A DNA stretch of 64,000 nucleotides from an uncultured Bacteroidales bacterium (GCA_946185535.1 CAMHJX010000014.1:1-64000); one strand, 5' to 3'; counted from the first letter of the stretch, positions 1 through 7,068 are shown. A program made the numbers and translations. The notes: generated from the letters alone by a model not told the origin.

Positions 1-263
1 TAGGTTTGCACCGTGTCATTGCGCTTGCGGTTGTCCTCGCCAGCGGTGGCAGGCAGCAGGTCAGATTTCAGTGTGCCGTATGCCTCTCTCAAAGTGCCGT
101 CCACCTTCTGAAAGTAGAACTTGCAGATGCGCTTTGCCATAGCAAGGTGAAGTTTCACGTTGCGCCACGAGGCTTTCAGTGCCTCGCTCATCGTGAAGCC
201 GTTACGCTTGACAAATTGCCAAGCCATCGTCATAATCTCGCTTAATGTCTGTTTCGTGTTCAT
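1..263 (-). CDS. DUF2693 (SH3-like fold) family protein, C-terminus cut by window edge
   Basis: Reading leftward from the ATG at 263-261, 87 codons are open to the window edge. The protein starts MNTKQTLSEIMTMAWQ and continues with KASWRNVKLHLAMAKR, FYFQKVDGTLREAYGTL and NDTVQT. This matches the small DUF2693 proteins that are common on Bacteroidales mobile elements (recalled from family pattern, no search run). Members are about 95-105 residues, so only a short tail is missing. The molecular function is unknown. It is divergent from the XRE pair and has its own promoter at 312-340. Its location suggests an accessory gene of the mobile element. Confidence 0.75.
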   Translation of the reverse strand, partial: MNTKQTLSEIMTMAWQFVKRNGFTMSEALKASWRNVKLHLAMAKRICKFYFQKVDGTLREAYGTLKSDLLPATAGEDNRKRNDTVQT

Positions 264-311
264 GGTGTTGCCCTTTCTTTCAGTTATAGTTTTCTATATG
301 ATTTCTGATTG

Positions 312-340
312 CAAAAATACATATTTTTCTATAATTACAA
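312..340 (-). promoter_or_regulatory. Bacteroidetes-type promoter for the leftward DUF2693 gene
   Basis: On the minus strand a TATTTTTG -7 box (319-312) lies 18 bp downstream of TTG (340-338), matching the TTTG/TAnnTTTG consensus. A 17-bp direct repeat beginning ATATTTTTCTATAA lies at 321-337 inside the spacer and again at 363-379 upstream, which could be paired operator sites. Confidence 0.6.
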
Positions 341-469
341 GCATTTTTTGAGAAATAATTATATATTTTTCTATAATTATTTTGAATCATCGATAAACCA
401 ACAAGTTACAAAAGCGAAAAAAAACAATTCTTATAGTCATTTATATTATAACAATGTAAAAAATTATGG

Positions 470-504
470 TTTTTGATATGATTTTATATTGTTCATATCA
501 AAAA
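470..504. promoter_or_regulatory. 12-bp inverted repeat, probable operator of the XRE pair
   Basis: TTTTTGATATGA (470-481) and its exact reverse complement TCATATCAAAAA (493-504) flank an 11-bp centre. The right arm begins 2 bp after the TTG -33 element (489-491) of the rightward promoter, so a protein bound here would block it. Autoregulation by the adjacent XRE proteins is inferred. Confidence 0.6.
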
Positions 505-518
505 ACAGCGTATTTTTG
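489..518 (+). promoter_or_regulatory. Bacteroidetes-type promoter for the tandem XRE genes
   Basis: TTG at 489-491 and TATTTTTG at 511-518 are 19 bp apart, a good match to the Bacteroidetes sigma-ABfr consensus. The first start codon follows 28 bp after the -7 box. The inverted repeat at 470-504 overlaps it. Confidence 0.65.
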
Positions 519-546
519 CAGCGAAAAACCAACAATCCAATAAACA

Positions 547-1014
547 ATGATTGATTTTAGAGAAAGGGTGAAAGACCTTTGCAAAGAGAAAGGCATCACA
601 CAAAAAGAGCTGGCGGAGAGCATGGGAATGTCCTATGTCCAGTTGAACGCAAGTTTACGGGGAGTTGACCCAAAAGACAAAACAACAAAGACCTATCCAT
701 CAATCAAGACCCTCATCCGTATTGCAGAACAACTCGGCATCGAGGTGGAGGACATTTTTGCCACGGACGAGGTAGTCAGCCGCCATCAGGCCAATGTGAG
801 CAACTCCATCCGCTGCCCCTATTGCGGCGCGGAGTTGGAACTGTCGAAGAACCCAAGCAACATGACCGGCGAAGAAATCAAAGCGGAGATTGAACGGTTG
901 AAGGCGATGGTCACAGACGAACCCAATTACCGCCTCCTAACCAGTGAGGAACTGGCCGAGCTTGAGAAGATGCGCCAGGAGTGGAACGCCACCCATGAGG
1001 AACAAATACCATAA
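547..1014 (+). CDS. XRE-family HTH regulator with CPYC motif
   Basis: This 155-residue protein starts MIDFRERVKDLCKEKGI. An XRE/Cro helix-turn-helix occupies about residues 5-65 (QKELAESMGMSYVQLNASL is the helix-turn-helix part). Residues about 91-94 form a CPYC pair, a possible half zinc ribbon, followed by a charged, probably helical C-terminus. It is expected to bind DNA as a dimer. It is the first gene of a rightward two-gene unit in a mobile element and shares its N-terminal pattern with the next gene. Regulation of the element's excision or conjugation genes is a reasonable guess but is not shown. Confidence 0.75.
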   Translation: MIDFRERVKDLCKEKGITQKELAESMGMSYVQLNASLRGVDPKDKTTKTYPSIKTLIRIAEQLGIEVEDIFATDEVVSRHQANVSNSIRCPYCGAELELSKNPSNMTGEEIKAEIERLKAMVTDEPNYRLLTSEELAELEKMRQEWNATHEEQIP

Positions 1015-1025
1015 TCCAACGAGCC

Positions 1026-1301
1026 ATGATTGACATCAGAAAGAGAGTGAAAGACCTTTGCAAGCGGCAGGGTATCTCGGAGAACGAGCTTGCGAAACGG
1101 ATTGGAAGGTCACAAACCACGCTGAGCGATACGCTCAAGAGAGGCGACCCGAAAATCTTCGTGGTGGTCGATATTGCGGACTTTTTCGGCATGACCCTAT
1201 CGGAGTTCATGCAAGACGAGCGGCACCGTGAGCCAGCGTTCACCTTCAGCCTCCCCGACGGCACGAAGGTAGGACTGTTCCCTACGGTAATGTACCAATG
1301 A
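1026..1301 (+). CDS. small XRE-family HTH regulator, paralogue of the preceding gene
   Basis: This 91-residue protein starts MIDIRKRVKDLCKRQGIS and is nearly superimposable on the first 20 residues of the gene 11 bp upstream, so the two look like a tandem duplication that diverged. The HTH covers about residues 5-60 (ENELAKRIGRSQTTLSDTL). The CPYC tail of its neighbour is absent and is replaced by a short beta-rich end (FTFSLPDGTKVGLFP). It is probably co-transcribed with the first regulator. Confidence 0.75.
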   Translation: MIDIRKRVKDLCKRQGISENELAKRIGRSQTTLSDTLKRGDPKIFVVVDIADFFGMTLSEFMQDERHREPAFTFSLPDGTKVGLFPTVMYQ

Positions 1302-1378
1302 TTCGTTTGTTTCAAGCGAAATCCAAATCGTTTTCGGTAGATTCCAACGAAAAACAAAACACATTCGTTAGAATTGAA

Positions 1379-1413
1379 CGAAAAAAGGCCGTTCCCGATG
1401 ATAAGGAGCGGTC
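1379..1413 (-). terminator. Rho-independent terminator of the higBA-type operon
   Basis: On the minus strand GACCGCTCC (1413-1405) pairs with GGAACGGCC (1395-1387) around a 9-nt loop and is followed by a run of six T. It lies 27 bp after the antitoxin stop. The rightward XRE pair ends at 1301, so the site is between convergent units. Confidence 0.75.
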
Positions 1414-1439
1414 TTGATTGTGTGTTGAAGATTTGTTCG

Positions 1440-1760
1440 TTACCACAGGGCAACACGACCGAATGAGCCGAGGTCAAGGCTGGCGGAGGGGACGCCCAGT
1501 GCCTTGAACGCACGCATGATGGTGGAATAGGCAATGTTCCTGCCACTCTCCATCTTCGAGACGTACGATTTCTTCACGCCCATGCGCTCACCTAATTCTT
1601 CCTGTGTCAACCCCTGTTTCTTGCGGGTCTCCTTGATGGCCTCGCCGATGAAGTATTCCCGTGCGGCCTCCTTCACCTCCGCATCGAACTCATCCCTTTC
1701 GGGAGTGCCGACCTTGCCGATGTACTTGTCGAGCATCTGCTCGTGTGTCATTGTTTTCAT
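1440..1760 (-). CDS. higA: HigA-type XRE antitoxin
   Basis: The protein has 106 residues from the ATG at 1760 (MKTMTHEQMLDKYIGK). A C-terminal XRE HTH spans about residues 40-95 (GLTQEELGERMGVKKSYVSKMESG), preceded by an acidic helical N-terminus that would bind the toxin. It begins 4 bp after the toxin stop, the toxin-first order typical of higBA. It should neutralise the toxin and repress the operon at the palindrome 2120-2140. A longer in-frame upstream extension was rejected because it would overlap the toxin gene and is Arg-rich and out of family. Confidence 0.8.
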   Translation of the reverse strand: MKTMTHEQMLDKYIGKVGTPERDEFDAEVKEAAREYFIGEAIKETRKKQGLTQEELGERMGVKKSYVSKMESGRNIAYSTIMRAFKALGVPSASLDLGSFGRVALW

Positions 1761-1764
1761 ATCC

Positions 1765-2094
1765 CTATTTCGATTTATAGTATTCGTCTCTGATTCTCTC
1801 AGCGTGTTCGATTTCGCCCTTCGGCGTTCTCTGCGTCTTCTTGTCAAAGCCATGTGTCGCGACTATGAAGGACGACTTTGTATTGTCCCAAAACGAAAGC
1901 AGCCGGTATTCGTTGCTCTCGTATTCGGCTCTGAACTCCCAAATCCCTGAATCGGTCAGCTTCTTGAAAATGCGTGTGTCCTTCACCCCCGTGCAAACCA
2001 AGCCCACATTGTGGAACATTTTCTTCCTTGCCTTTTCGGGCATATTGTCAATATATGACTGGGCTTCTTCAAGATATTCAACGCTTATGTCCAT
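1765..2094 (-). CDS. higB: HigB/Gp49-like (RelE superfamily) mRNA-interferase toxin
   Basis: The protein has 109 residues from ATG 2094 (MDISVEYLEEAQSYIDN). The core pattern FKKLTDSGIWEFRAEY, then YRLLSFWD, then HGFDKKTQRTPKGEIEHA is the Gp49/HigB family signature, with the Lys-rich KKTQ-TP segment near residue 85-92. The family cleaves mRNA on the ribosome. It is paired with the HTH antitoxin immediately downstream and read from a palindrome-overlapped promoter. A start 17 codons upstream is possible but would lie on the operator. Confidence 0.82.
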   Translation of the reverse strand: MDISVEYLEEAQSYIDNMPEKARKKMFHNVGLVCTGVKDTRIFKKLTDSGIWEFRAEYESNEYRLLSFWDNTKSSFIVATHGFDKKTQRTPKGEIEHAERIRDEYYKSK

Positions 2095-2115
2095 ACGCTT
2101 TGTGTTATCACGCTG

Positions 2116-2146
2116 CAAAGATAAGAAAAGTTTTCTTATCAGCAAA
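2116..2146 (-). promoter_or_regulatory. higBA promoter with a 21-bp palindromic operator in the spacer
   Basis: On the minus strand TTTG (2146-2143) and TATCTTTG (2123-2116) are 19 bp apart. The spacer and part of the -7 box are covered by a palindrome with perfect 10-bp arms and a 1-bp centre (GATAAGAAAA / TTTTCTTATC, 2120-2140). This is the geometry expected for toxin-antitoxin autorepression. Confidence 0.8.
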
Positions 2147-2186
2147 CTTTCTACTGTTTTTTTTCACCACAGCCGAGTGAACTCCA

Positions 2187-2216
2187 CGAAAAAAGAAAAG
2201 GCGGATTGCTCCGCCC
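2187..2216 (-). terminator. Rho-independent terminator after the leftward 253-residue gene
   Basis: On the minus strand GGCGGA and TCCGCC (2215-2200) form a hairpin with a GCAA tetraloop, followed by TTTTCTTTTTTC. It lies directly after the stop at 2222 and separates the element's leftward operon from higBA. Confidence 0.85.
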
Positions 2217-2221
2217 TGTTC

Positions 2222-2983
2222 TCAACGATAGCCCGCCTCTCGGAGAAAATCGCGGTATTTCACCGATGGCAATTGAAAGCCGTTGTCATTCCACGCCGTC
2301 AGGCTCATCCGTGACGTGATTACATTGCTTGGTTTCTTGCCTTGTTGACGGAGTGAAAGGAGCCAGTCGTCAACCGCCATCCTTTTGGCAAGCGCGTATA
2401 CTTCCTTGTCCGTCTTGTTGAGGCGCATGGCCTTGCCCAAGACACGAACCCTCTCTCCTCGTCTTTCCTTGTAGGCGTTGTTGTAAAGTTTTCGCTCCGC
2501 TTTGTCCAAAAAACCTTCATCACTGCCCCAAGGAATGACATCTTTACAGCGGAGATAATTGTATTCTTTTTCGCCGTCGTATGCTGCATCAGGATTGCTG
2601 ACAATATATTCCGACAAGAAATCGAGGAGGTCTATGGTGTCCCCCTCAGTACTCGGACGGGTCGGTTCTTCGATGTCTGAATCACGCACATGATGCTCCT
2701 CACGGTAACCAGCATTGAGCCATGTATTGAATGTTCTAGGATTGAGGCCATAATAATCCCCCAGCATTCCAAGGCTGCCGCGCTCGAACACAGACAAGAC
2801 TTTGGCATATTTGATACGAGGGTAGTACTTGCGGATAATGGCTTTGAGCGTTGTGATGGTTTCGGGGAAGTTCCTTCCGTCAACTGACTTGCCAGCGTTA
2901 CGATGCGCTTGCACAAGTGCTTCAGTCAAGGTTTGCTCCTGCTCTGCATCAGTGAGTGAGAGAAACAGTCTGTTATTGTCCAT
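2222..2983 (-). CDS. hypothetical mobile-element protein, 253 residues
   Basis: I do not recognise this family. It is a soluble, charged protein with no signal peptide or membrane segment. A central stretch (residues about 60-95, VFERGSLGMLGDYYGLNPRTFNTWLNAGYREEH) reads like a helix-turn-helix. The C-terminal part is basic (KERRGERVRVLGKAMRL). Its start overlaps the stop of the upstream gene by 11 bp, so the two are probably translationally coupled. It is the last gene before a strong terminator. A DNA-binding or replication role is only a guess from context. Confidence 0.6.
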   Translation of the reverse strand: MDNNRLFLSLTDAEQEQTLTEALVQAHRNAGKSVDGRNFPETITTLKAIIRKYYPRIKYAKVLSVFERGSLGMLGDYYGLNPRTFNTWLNAGYREEHHVRDSDIEEPTRPSTEGDTIDLLDFLSEYIVSNPDAAYDGEKEYNYLRCKDVIPWGSDEGFLDKAERKLYNNAYKERRGERVRVLGKAMRLNKTDKEVYALAKRMAVDDWLLSLRQQGKKPSNVITSRMSLTAWNDNGFQLPSVKYRDFLREAGYR

Positions 2984-3467
2984 TTTTTCTCCTTTCTGCT
3001 AACAAATCCAATAGTCTAGCCGTTTCCTCTTCCTTTGTCTCATAACCACCATTATCCTTTATATCTTTATCTTTTATATCTTTATCCTTATATAAGAAGC
3101 CCTGGGGTGGCACCCCGTGGAGGGTGCCTTGGGGGCTACCCCCTTGGGGTGTTTGGTTGTTATTCTCTGATTTTGTTGCACTTTCCCAGCCGATTCGTTG
3201 TTTTTTTAGCAACGAAAAAAACATATTAAAAGACGATGCAATTTGACGATTTTTCATTAAATTTTGTTGTTTTTTTGGCTTCATTTCGTCAAAATTTGGC
3301 TCAATTCCGTACAAAGAATAGAGAAAAACTGCTCGAAAAACGCTCAATTGTTCATTGTCTTTGAGTGTGAATATCCACTCAACAGCATTCCTATAGAATG
3401 TGCATTCATCTCGCTTCTGTTCTTCCTCAACGGCATCAATCATCTGTAGAATGTCTTTGCATTTCAT
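2973..3467 (-). CDS. putative replisome-organiser-like protein (DUF6291-like)
   Basis: This 164-residue protein has an N-terminal helical domain (MKCKDILQMIDAVEEEQ to FFSLLKKQR, residues 1-90) resembling the DUF6291-type proteins of phages and mobile elements. A low-complexity linker follows, first Gly/Pro/Gln rich (QTPQGGSPQG) and then a repeat KDKDIKDKDIKD. The architecture of domain, KDKD linker and short charged tail recalls phage replication organisers. It is within a leftward operon between the nuclease gene and the 253-residue unknown. The exact family assignment is from memory and is tentative. Confidence 0.5.
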   Translation of the reverse strand: MKCKDILQMIDAVEEEQKRDECTFYRNAVEWIFTLKDNEQLSVFRAVFLYSLYGIEPNFDEMKPKKQQNLMKNRQIASSFNMFFSLLKKQRIGWESATKSENNNQTPQGGSPQGTLHGVPPQGFLYKDKDIKDKDIKDNGGYETKEEETARLLDLLAERRKNGQ

Positions 3468-3482
3468 CGCTCACCTCCTTTC

Positions 3483-4109
3483 TCAGAATGTGGCACGATA
3501 CCATCGGACAAAAGAGGTGAAGTCCTTGGCGATAAAATACAATCCACCAGCGGCCTCCACTTGCTTCTGGTAGGCTTTCTGTGCCTCGCTCTGTCGGTCG
3601 CGGCCAATCTTCACTTCTATCTTGACTGCTCGCCCCTTGATGGTTGCGGAAATGTCCGCACTGCCTTTGGTGGTTCCGCTTGGTCGCCATTCAAGGCTTC
3701 CTATCGTGCGGGAGTGGCCCAGTACGTCCGTAACTTCTCGTCGTCGGTCGATTGGTATGCCTGTGGTGTTGACGCGCTCGGCTTGCCCGCCGTGTAGTCG
3801 TATGTAGTCAATTATGCAACGTGTAAGGCCGTTGGCGTTATCATCGCGATACTTGCTCTTTGCCAAATACTTGGCTGGTGTATGTGGGTGCTTGCGTTGA
3901 TTCTCTATGTCGGCAAGTTCTTCAAGCTCCCTTACTGCTTGCGGCTTGGTGTAACGAGGCTTGTGAGGCTTGGCAGAACCGACACTGAAGGCAAGGAAGA
4001 TTCCCGAAGTTTTTTTGTCTGGATTTGCTTCTATCTCACCAATTTTCGCTATTTTTGCGCCGTTCATCAACGTCTTTGCGGCTGCTTTTGAAGTGGTCGC
4101 TTTTTTCAT
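3483..4109 (-). CDS. VRR-NUC-type (PD-(D/E)XK) nuclease
   Basis: The protein has 208 residues from ATG 4109 (MKKATTSKAAAKTLM). The C-terminal 100 residues carry a VRR-NUC/Holliday-junction-resolvase-like core: GSAD with D152, then IEVK with E165 and K167, then a conserved Gln-containing helix (SEAQKAYQKQVEAAGG) and LYFIA. The N-terminal half is Lys/Ala rich. Its ATG overlaps the stop of the HTH gene upstream (ATGA, 4109-4106), indicating coupling. In mobile elements such nucleases process branched or foreign DNA; the substrate here is unknown. Confidence 0.7.
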   Translation of the reverse strand: MKKATTSKAAAKTLMNGAKIAKIGEIEANPDKKTSGIFLAFSVGSAKPHKPRYTKPQAVRELEELADIENQRKHPHTPAKYLAKSKYRDDNANGLTRCIIDYIRLHGGQAERVNTTGIPIDRRREVTDVLGHSRTIGSLEWRPSGTTKGSADISATIKGRAVKIEVKIGRDRQSEAQKAYQKQVEAAGGLYFIAKDFTSFVRWYRATF

Positions 4110-4393
4110 TTCTTGCCTCCTTTCATGCAATAGTTTTGCGCTTGCTGCTCGATGTCGTCTGTGGTCATCACACGGTTGGTCTGTAGCCATTGTTCCAACT
4201 CTTGGCGATTGAAGTAGCACATCTTCCCCATTGGCTTGAAATGCGGTATTTTGCGCTCCATTGTAAGTTTGTACAAATAGGATTTACTGATGCCGAGGTA
4301 TCTCGCAGCCTCGTCAGATGTCAGCACTTCCTTGGTGCAGAAGATAGTGTTTGCCGTGATGAGGTCGACCACCTGTTGGAGTTGTTCACTCAT
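4106..4393 (-). CDS. excisionase-like helix-turn-helix protein (HTH_17 / MerR-like)
   Basis: The protein has 95 residues from ATG 4393 (MSEQLQQVVDLITAN). Residues 24-70 carry the excisionase-family HTH: TSDEAARYLGISKSYLYKL then IPHFKPMGKMCYFNRQELEQWL, where the second part is the wing. Such proteins bend DNA at attachment sites or regulate element transfer. It starts the run of overlapping leftward genes and is preceded by a structured leader (4434-4486) and the group II intron. A longer in-frame extension upstream reads through the structured leader and is rejected. Confidence 0.75.
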   Translation of the reverse strand: MSEQLQQVVDLITANTIFCTKEVLTSDEAARYLGISKSYLYKLTMERKIPHFKPMGKMCYFNRQELEQWLQTNRVMTTDDIEQQAQNYCMKGGKK

Positions 4394-4433
4394 AACTTTT
4401 TGATTTTGTTTGTTAAGGCTGGCCGTGGAGCGT

Positions 4434-4486
4434 AAGCAAGCCCGCCCCACTTCTTTGCCGAATCCTTTCTCGGATGGGGCTTGCTT
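4434..4486. repeat. 10-bp inverted repeat in the leader of the excisionase-like gene
   Basis: AAGCAAGCCC (4434-4443) and GGGCTTGCTT (4477-4486) are perfect reverse complements separated by 33 bp. It lies 41 bp upstream of the ATG at 4393 on the minus strand. No U-run follows on the minus side, so a regulatory leader structure is as likely as a terminator. Confidence 0.45.
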
Positions 4487-4533
4487 TTCACCCACCGAAA
4501 GAAAGTGCAAAGAACATAACAAACAAAAATCGA

Positions 4534-4563
4534 GTAGGAGGAAAACAAAGTTGTTTCCTCCTA
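4534..4563 (-). other. group II intron domain VI-like hairpin
   Basis: On the minus strand GTAGGAGGAAA (4563-4553) pairs perfectly with TTTCCTCCTAC (4544-4534) around a short loop. The intron end AT is 4-5 nt beyond. The expected branch-point A, 7 nt from the end, is base-paired in this drawing and not bulged, which would favour hydrolytic splicing. Confidence 0.55.
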
Positions 4564-4584
4564 CTTTTGTTTTCCGTCCTCTCA

Positions 4585-4619
4585 CACCACCGTACATGCG
4601 GTTCCGCATACGGCGGTTC
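4585..4619 (-). other. group II intron domain V
   Basis: On the minus strand the segment reads GAACCGCCGTATGCGG, then the AACC region, then CGCATGTACGGTGGT, folding as one long hairpin with a 2-nt type bulge (TG opposite nothing) near the middle. The catalytic triad position reads CGC, as in the class IIC Oceanobacillus intron. It begins 6 nt beyond the maturase stop. Confidence 0.7.
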
Positions 4620-4624
4620 TTCGT

Positions 4625-6016
4625 TTACGATACCACATCGTAGTAATCCATCAAGCAACGGTAGCCAGCTCGGTATAGGTTGCTGTTACTCATTGCTTGG
4701 CTCGTGACCCACATCTTGGAGGCATGCCAATAGCCTTTCATCCAGCCTTGTTTCCATGCCTGCCATTTGGGTACTCCGCACTTGATGAGGTTGGCTGTCC
4801 TCGTCCTCGGATTCTTCCAACTCTTCCATATACACATGCGGATGCGCCGACGCAGCCACATATCAATGGTCTCCAGTGTCTTCTTCATCCTTGCCAGTTT
4901 GTAATACTCCACCCAGCCTCTGATAAAGAGCTTCAATGCTTCCTTTCGCCTCTCGTAGCCCATGCCGTTGTTTCTGCCTGTCAGTGATTTCAGTTTCGCT
5001 TTCAGTTTGTCAACGGTCTTGGGGTGGAGGCGCAGTTGGCACTTCCCCTCCTTGTCGAAGTAGAACGAGTAGCCGAGGAACTTCTTTCCGCACACCAAGC
5101 CAGTGTCAGTCTTGTCCCTGTTCACCTTCAGGAAGAGTTTCCCTTCGATGAACTTCGAGATGCTCTCCAGTATGCGCCCCGCAGCTCGCTCGCTCTTGCA
5201 GAATATCATGCAGTCGTCGGCATAACGCACGAATGGATGGCCTCGCTTCGTCAGTTCCTTGTCCAGCTCGTTAAGCATGATATTGCTCAACAACGGACTT
5301 AGCGGGCCTCCTTGAGGCACTCTTTTCCTCGTCTTCTCATACTTCCCCGCATCCATCACGCCAGCGTTCAGGTATTTGTGGATGAGCGAGACCACCCGCC
5401 CATCCTTTACCGTCCTGCCGATAACCTCTATCAGCTTGGAGTGGCTGACATTGTCGAAGAACTGCTCCAAGTCAAGGTCGATGCAGAAGCGGTTGCCGTC
5501 GTTGATGATGGACTGGGCGCATCGCAGGGCTTGGTGGGCTCCTCGGTTGGGTCGGAAGCCGAAGCTGTTGGGACTGAACTGGGGCTCGTACAGCGGTTGC
5601 AAGACTTGCGCCATGCTCTGTTGGACTAAGCGGTCAACCACGGTTGGGATGCCCAGGGAACGCTTCTTGCCGTTGTCCTTGGGTATCTCCACCCGTCGGA
5701 CTGGGTTGGGACGGTACTTGCCGTCCAAGAGTCTCTTCACCAACTCTTCCTTGTGGCTGCGCAGGTATGGCAAAAGCTCTTTCACCTCCATGCCGTCGAT
5801 ACCGCCACTTCCAGCATTGCCCACGACACGCTTGTAGGCGAGGTTCATGTTGCTCGGCGAGACAATATGCGTTAGTAAGTCGCCCTCCACGATTGGTACT
5901 TCCACAAGGTTGTTTTCAACCATCCCCATGCAGGTCTGCACTCCATGCTTACCTCGGGCTTCCGTCCCTACTTCCGCATGGCAGCCATCTAATGTTTTCT
6001 GCTTTCCTTCCTTCAT
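4625..6016 (-). CDS. ltrA: group II intron reverse transcriptase/maturase
   Basis: This 463-residue protein copies and splices its host intron. RT motifs are visible in order: RRVEIPKDNGKKRSLGIPTVVDRLVQ (RT2), the region around DLDLEQFFDNVSH (RT3), VPQGGPLSPLLSNIML (RT4) and FVRYADDCMIF (RT5, with catalytic YADD). The maturase (X) domain follows, with IRGWVEYYKLARMKK and the GIIM C-terminus (CGVPKWQAWKQGWMKGYW). No HNH endonuclease domain is present, as is usual for class IIC. The open frame starts with MKEGKQKTLDGCH; a later start (MGMVENNLVEVP) is also possible. Confidence 0.93.
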   Translation of the reverse strand: MKEGKQKTLDGCHAEVGTEARGKHGVQTCMGMVENNLVEVPIVEGDLLTHIVSPSNMNLAYKRVVGNAGSGGIDGMEVKELLPYLRSHKEELVKRLLDGKYRPNPVRRVEIPKDNGKKRSLGIPTVVDRLVQQSMAQVLQPLYEPQFSPNSFGFRPNRGAHQALRCAQSIINDGNRFCIDLDLEQFFDNVSHSKLIEVIGRTVKDGRVVSLIHKYLNAGVMDAGKYEKTRKRVPQGGPLSPLLSNIMLNELDKELTKRGHPFVRYADDCMIFCKSERAAGRILESISKFIEGKLFLKVNRDKTDTGLVCGKKFLGYSFYFDKEGKCQLRLHPKTVDKLKAKLKSLTGRNNGMGYERRKEALKLFIRGWVEYYKLARMKKTLETIDMWLRRRIRMCIWKSWKNPRTRTANLIKCGVPKWQAWKQGWMKGYWHASKMWVTSQAMSNSNLYRAGYRCLMDYYDVVS

Positions 6017-6428
6017 GGGGTAGTCTTCATTTACTGCTTGCTTGACTAAAGTTCCGCCCTTCCCTAATCAGTATCGACTTTTTTTTAGGTACTATGGCGT
6101 CTGCTGACTTCTCGCAGTTCGTTGTTACTGCTCGCCTTGCGGCTCGCCTGCGAGACCTCTCCAGTTATGGACGCACTCTTTCCTCCTTATGCCTGCCACA
6201 TTTACACCAGCCGTTCCGTATAGCTATCGGACTTTAGTGCTTCGTGCCACCTCATCCACGGCCTTATGCCTTATATGTGGTTTCTGTCCGTCAGGCCAGA
6301 TGTTTGCCTCCGGCTTCCTTCAGATTCCGCCTCGCGACGGACACCCTTGCCTTTGGCTGTACGCTTCCCGCTATAAGGGCGCGTTGGGGACTCTCACCCG
6401 TTAGAGTACGTTCGTGCTGGACGAACAC

Positions 6429-6459
6429 AAAAACACCCACCGGTGGGCTACCAGTGGGT
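6429..6459 (-). terminator. terminator hairpin used as intron insertion target
   Basis: On the minus strand ACCCACTGG (6459-6451) pairs with CCGGTGGGT (6443-6435) over a 7-nt loop, with one G-U pair, and is followed by G and five T. The intron starts at the next base. It would have ended the leftward transcript of the 184-residue gene and integrase. Confidence 0.75.
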
Positions 6460-6490
6460 TATTGGTGGGAAGAGGTTGGTGCAAATTGCA

Positions 6491-7045
6491 CTAAACGAAT
6501 AGTGCGTCTATTTTTTCGTAACCAACAGGATTAAATGTTAAATTAATCCTCAGCCAATCATTCTTATAGCCTTTGATGTTATCAATACCAAACAGTCTTT
6601 CAAAAGGTTTCCAACTCGTTGTAGGATTGCCGTTTGCGTCAGTCTTACCCAAGTTTAGGAATTGGCTCATTTTCTCACAAAAATAGGCCAATAACTGGTA
6701 TGTGTTTTCTTTGGACTTGTTCCATTTATACAAACTGCCATTTTTGCTGATAAACTCCGCTTGTTCTGCTTTGTCAAATATTGTCTTGGCTTCATCATTA
6801 TTCAGTTCAGTGGGAAAGACAACAGCCTGTTTTTCTGTTCTTAGCCTTTCAATGCACCTACAAGCCACTCCTTTACTTTTGTTGGGTTCATCGCCAAATC
6901 TCTTGGAAACGGCTATTTGCGGAAGCCATTTGCAATAATACTTCTCTCTTTCTTCAGGAGTCAATTCGTTTTTTACAAACTCTTCCACTGCGTCTTCAAG
7001 CATTTTGCCTTCATCAATCATTTGTAGTTTTTCAGTTTTATCCAT
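6491..7045 (-). CDS. hypothetical mobile-element protein, 184 residues
   Basis: It is unrecognised: a soluble, helical, charged protein starting MDKTEKLQMIDEGKMLEDAVEEFV, with Cys/Arg-rich VACRCIERLRTEK in the middle and a C-terminal GIDNIKGYKNDWLRINLTF. No signal peptide or catalytic motif is visible. It lies 23 bp downstream of the integrase stop on the same strand, so it is probably co-transcribed, and a terminator that hosts the intron follows it. Proteins of this kind are often found beside Bacteroidales integrases. An accessory role in recombination is inferred only from position. Confidence 0.55.
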   Translation of the reverse strand: MDKTEKLQMIDEGKMLEDAVEEFVKNELTPEEREKYYCKWLPQIAVSKRFGDEPNKSKGVACRCIERLRTEKQAVVFPTELNNDEAKTIFDKAEQAEFISKNGSLYKWNKSKENTYQLLAYFCEKMSQFLNLGKTDANGNPTTSWKPFERLFGIDNIKGYKNDWLRINLTFNPVGYEKIDALFV

Positions 7046-7068
7046 CTTTACTCGCTTTTATTCTTCGG

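Larger units (their letters stand above)
4529..6428 (-). mobile_element. group II intron (class IIC-like), about 1.9 kb
   Basis: The intron lies on the minus strand. The proposed 5' end is GTGTTCG at 6428, directly after a terminator hairpin and five T. The proposed 3' end is AT (4530-4529) after a domain VI-like hairpin. It contains one reverse transcriptase gene and a domain V fold. Insertion behind a rho-independent terminator, lack of an endonuclease domain in the protein and a CGC triad in domain V are all class IIC features. The boundaries are by eye and could shift by a few bases. Confidence 0.75.

Noticed and set aside
4410..4609. N-terminal extension of the excisionase-like protein across the leader
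   Set aside because: It would include the inverted repeat and the intron 3' exon. ATG 4393 matches the family start.
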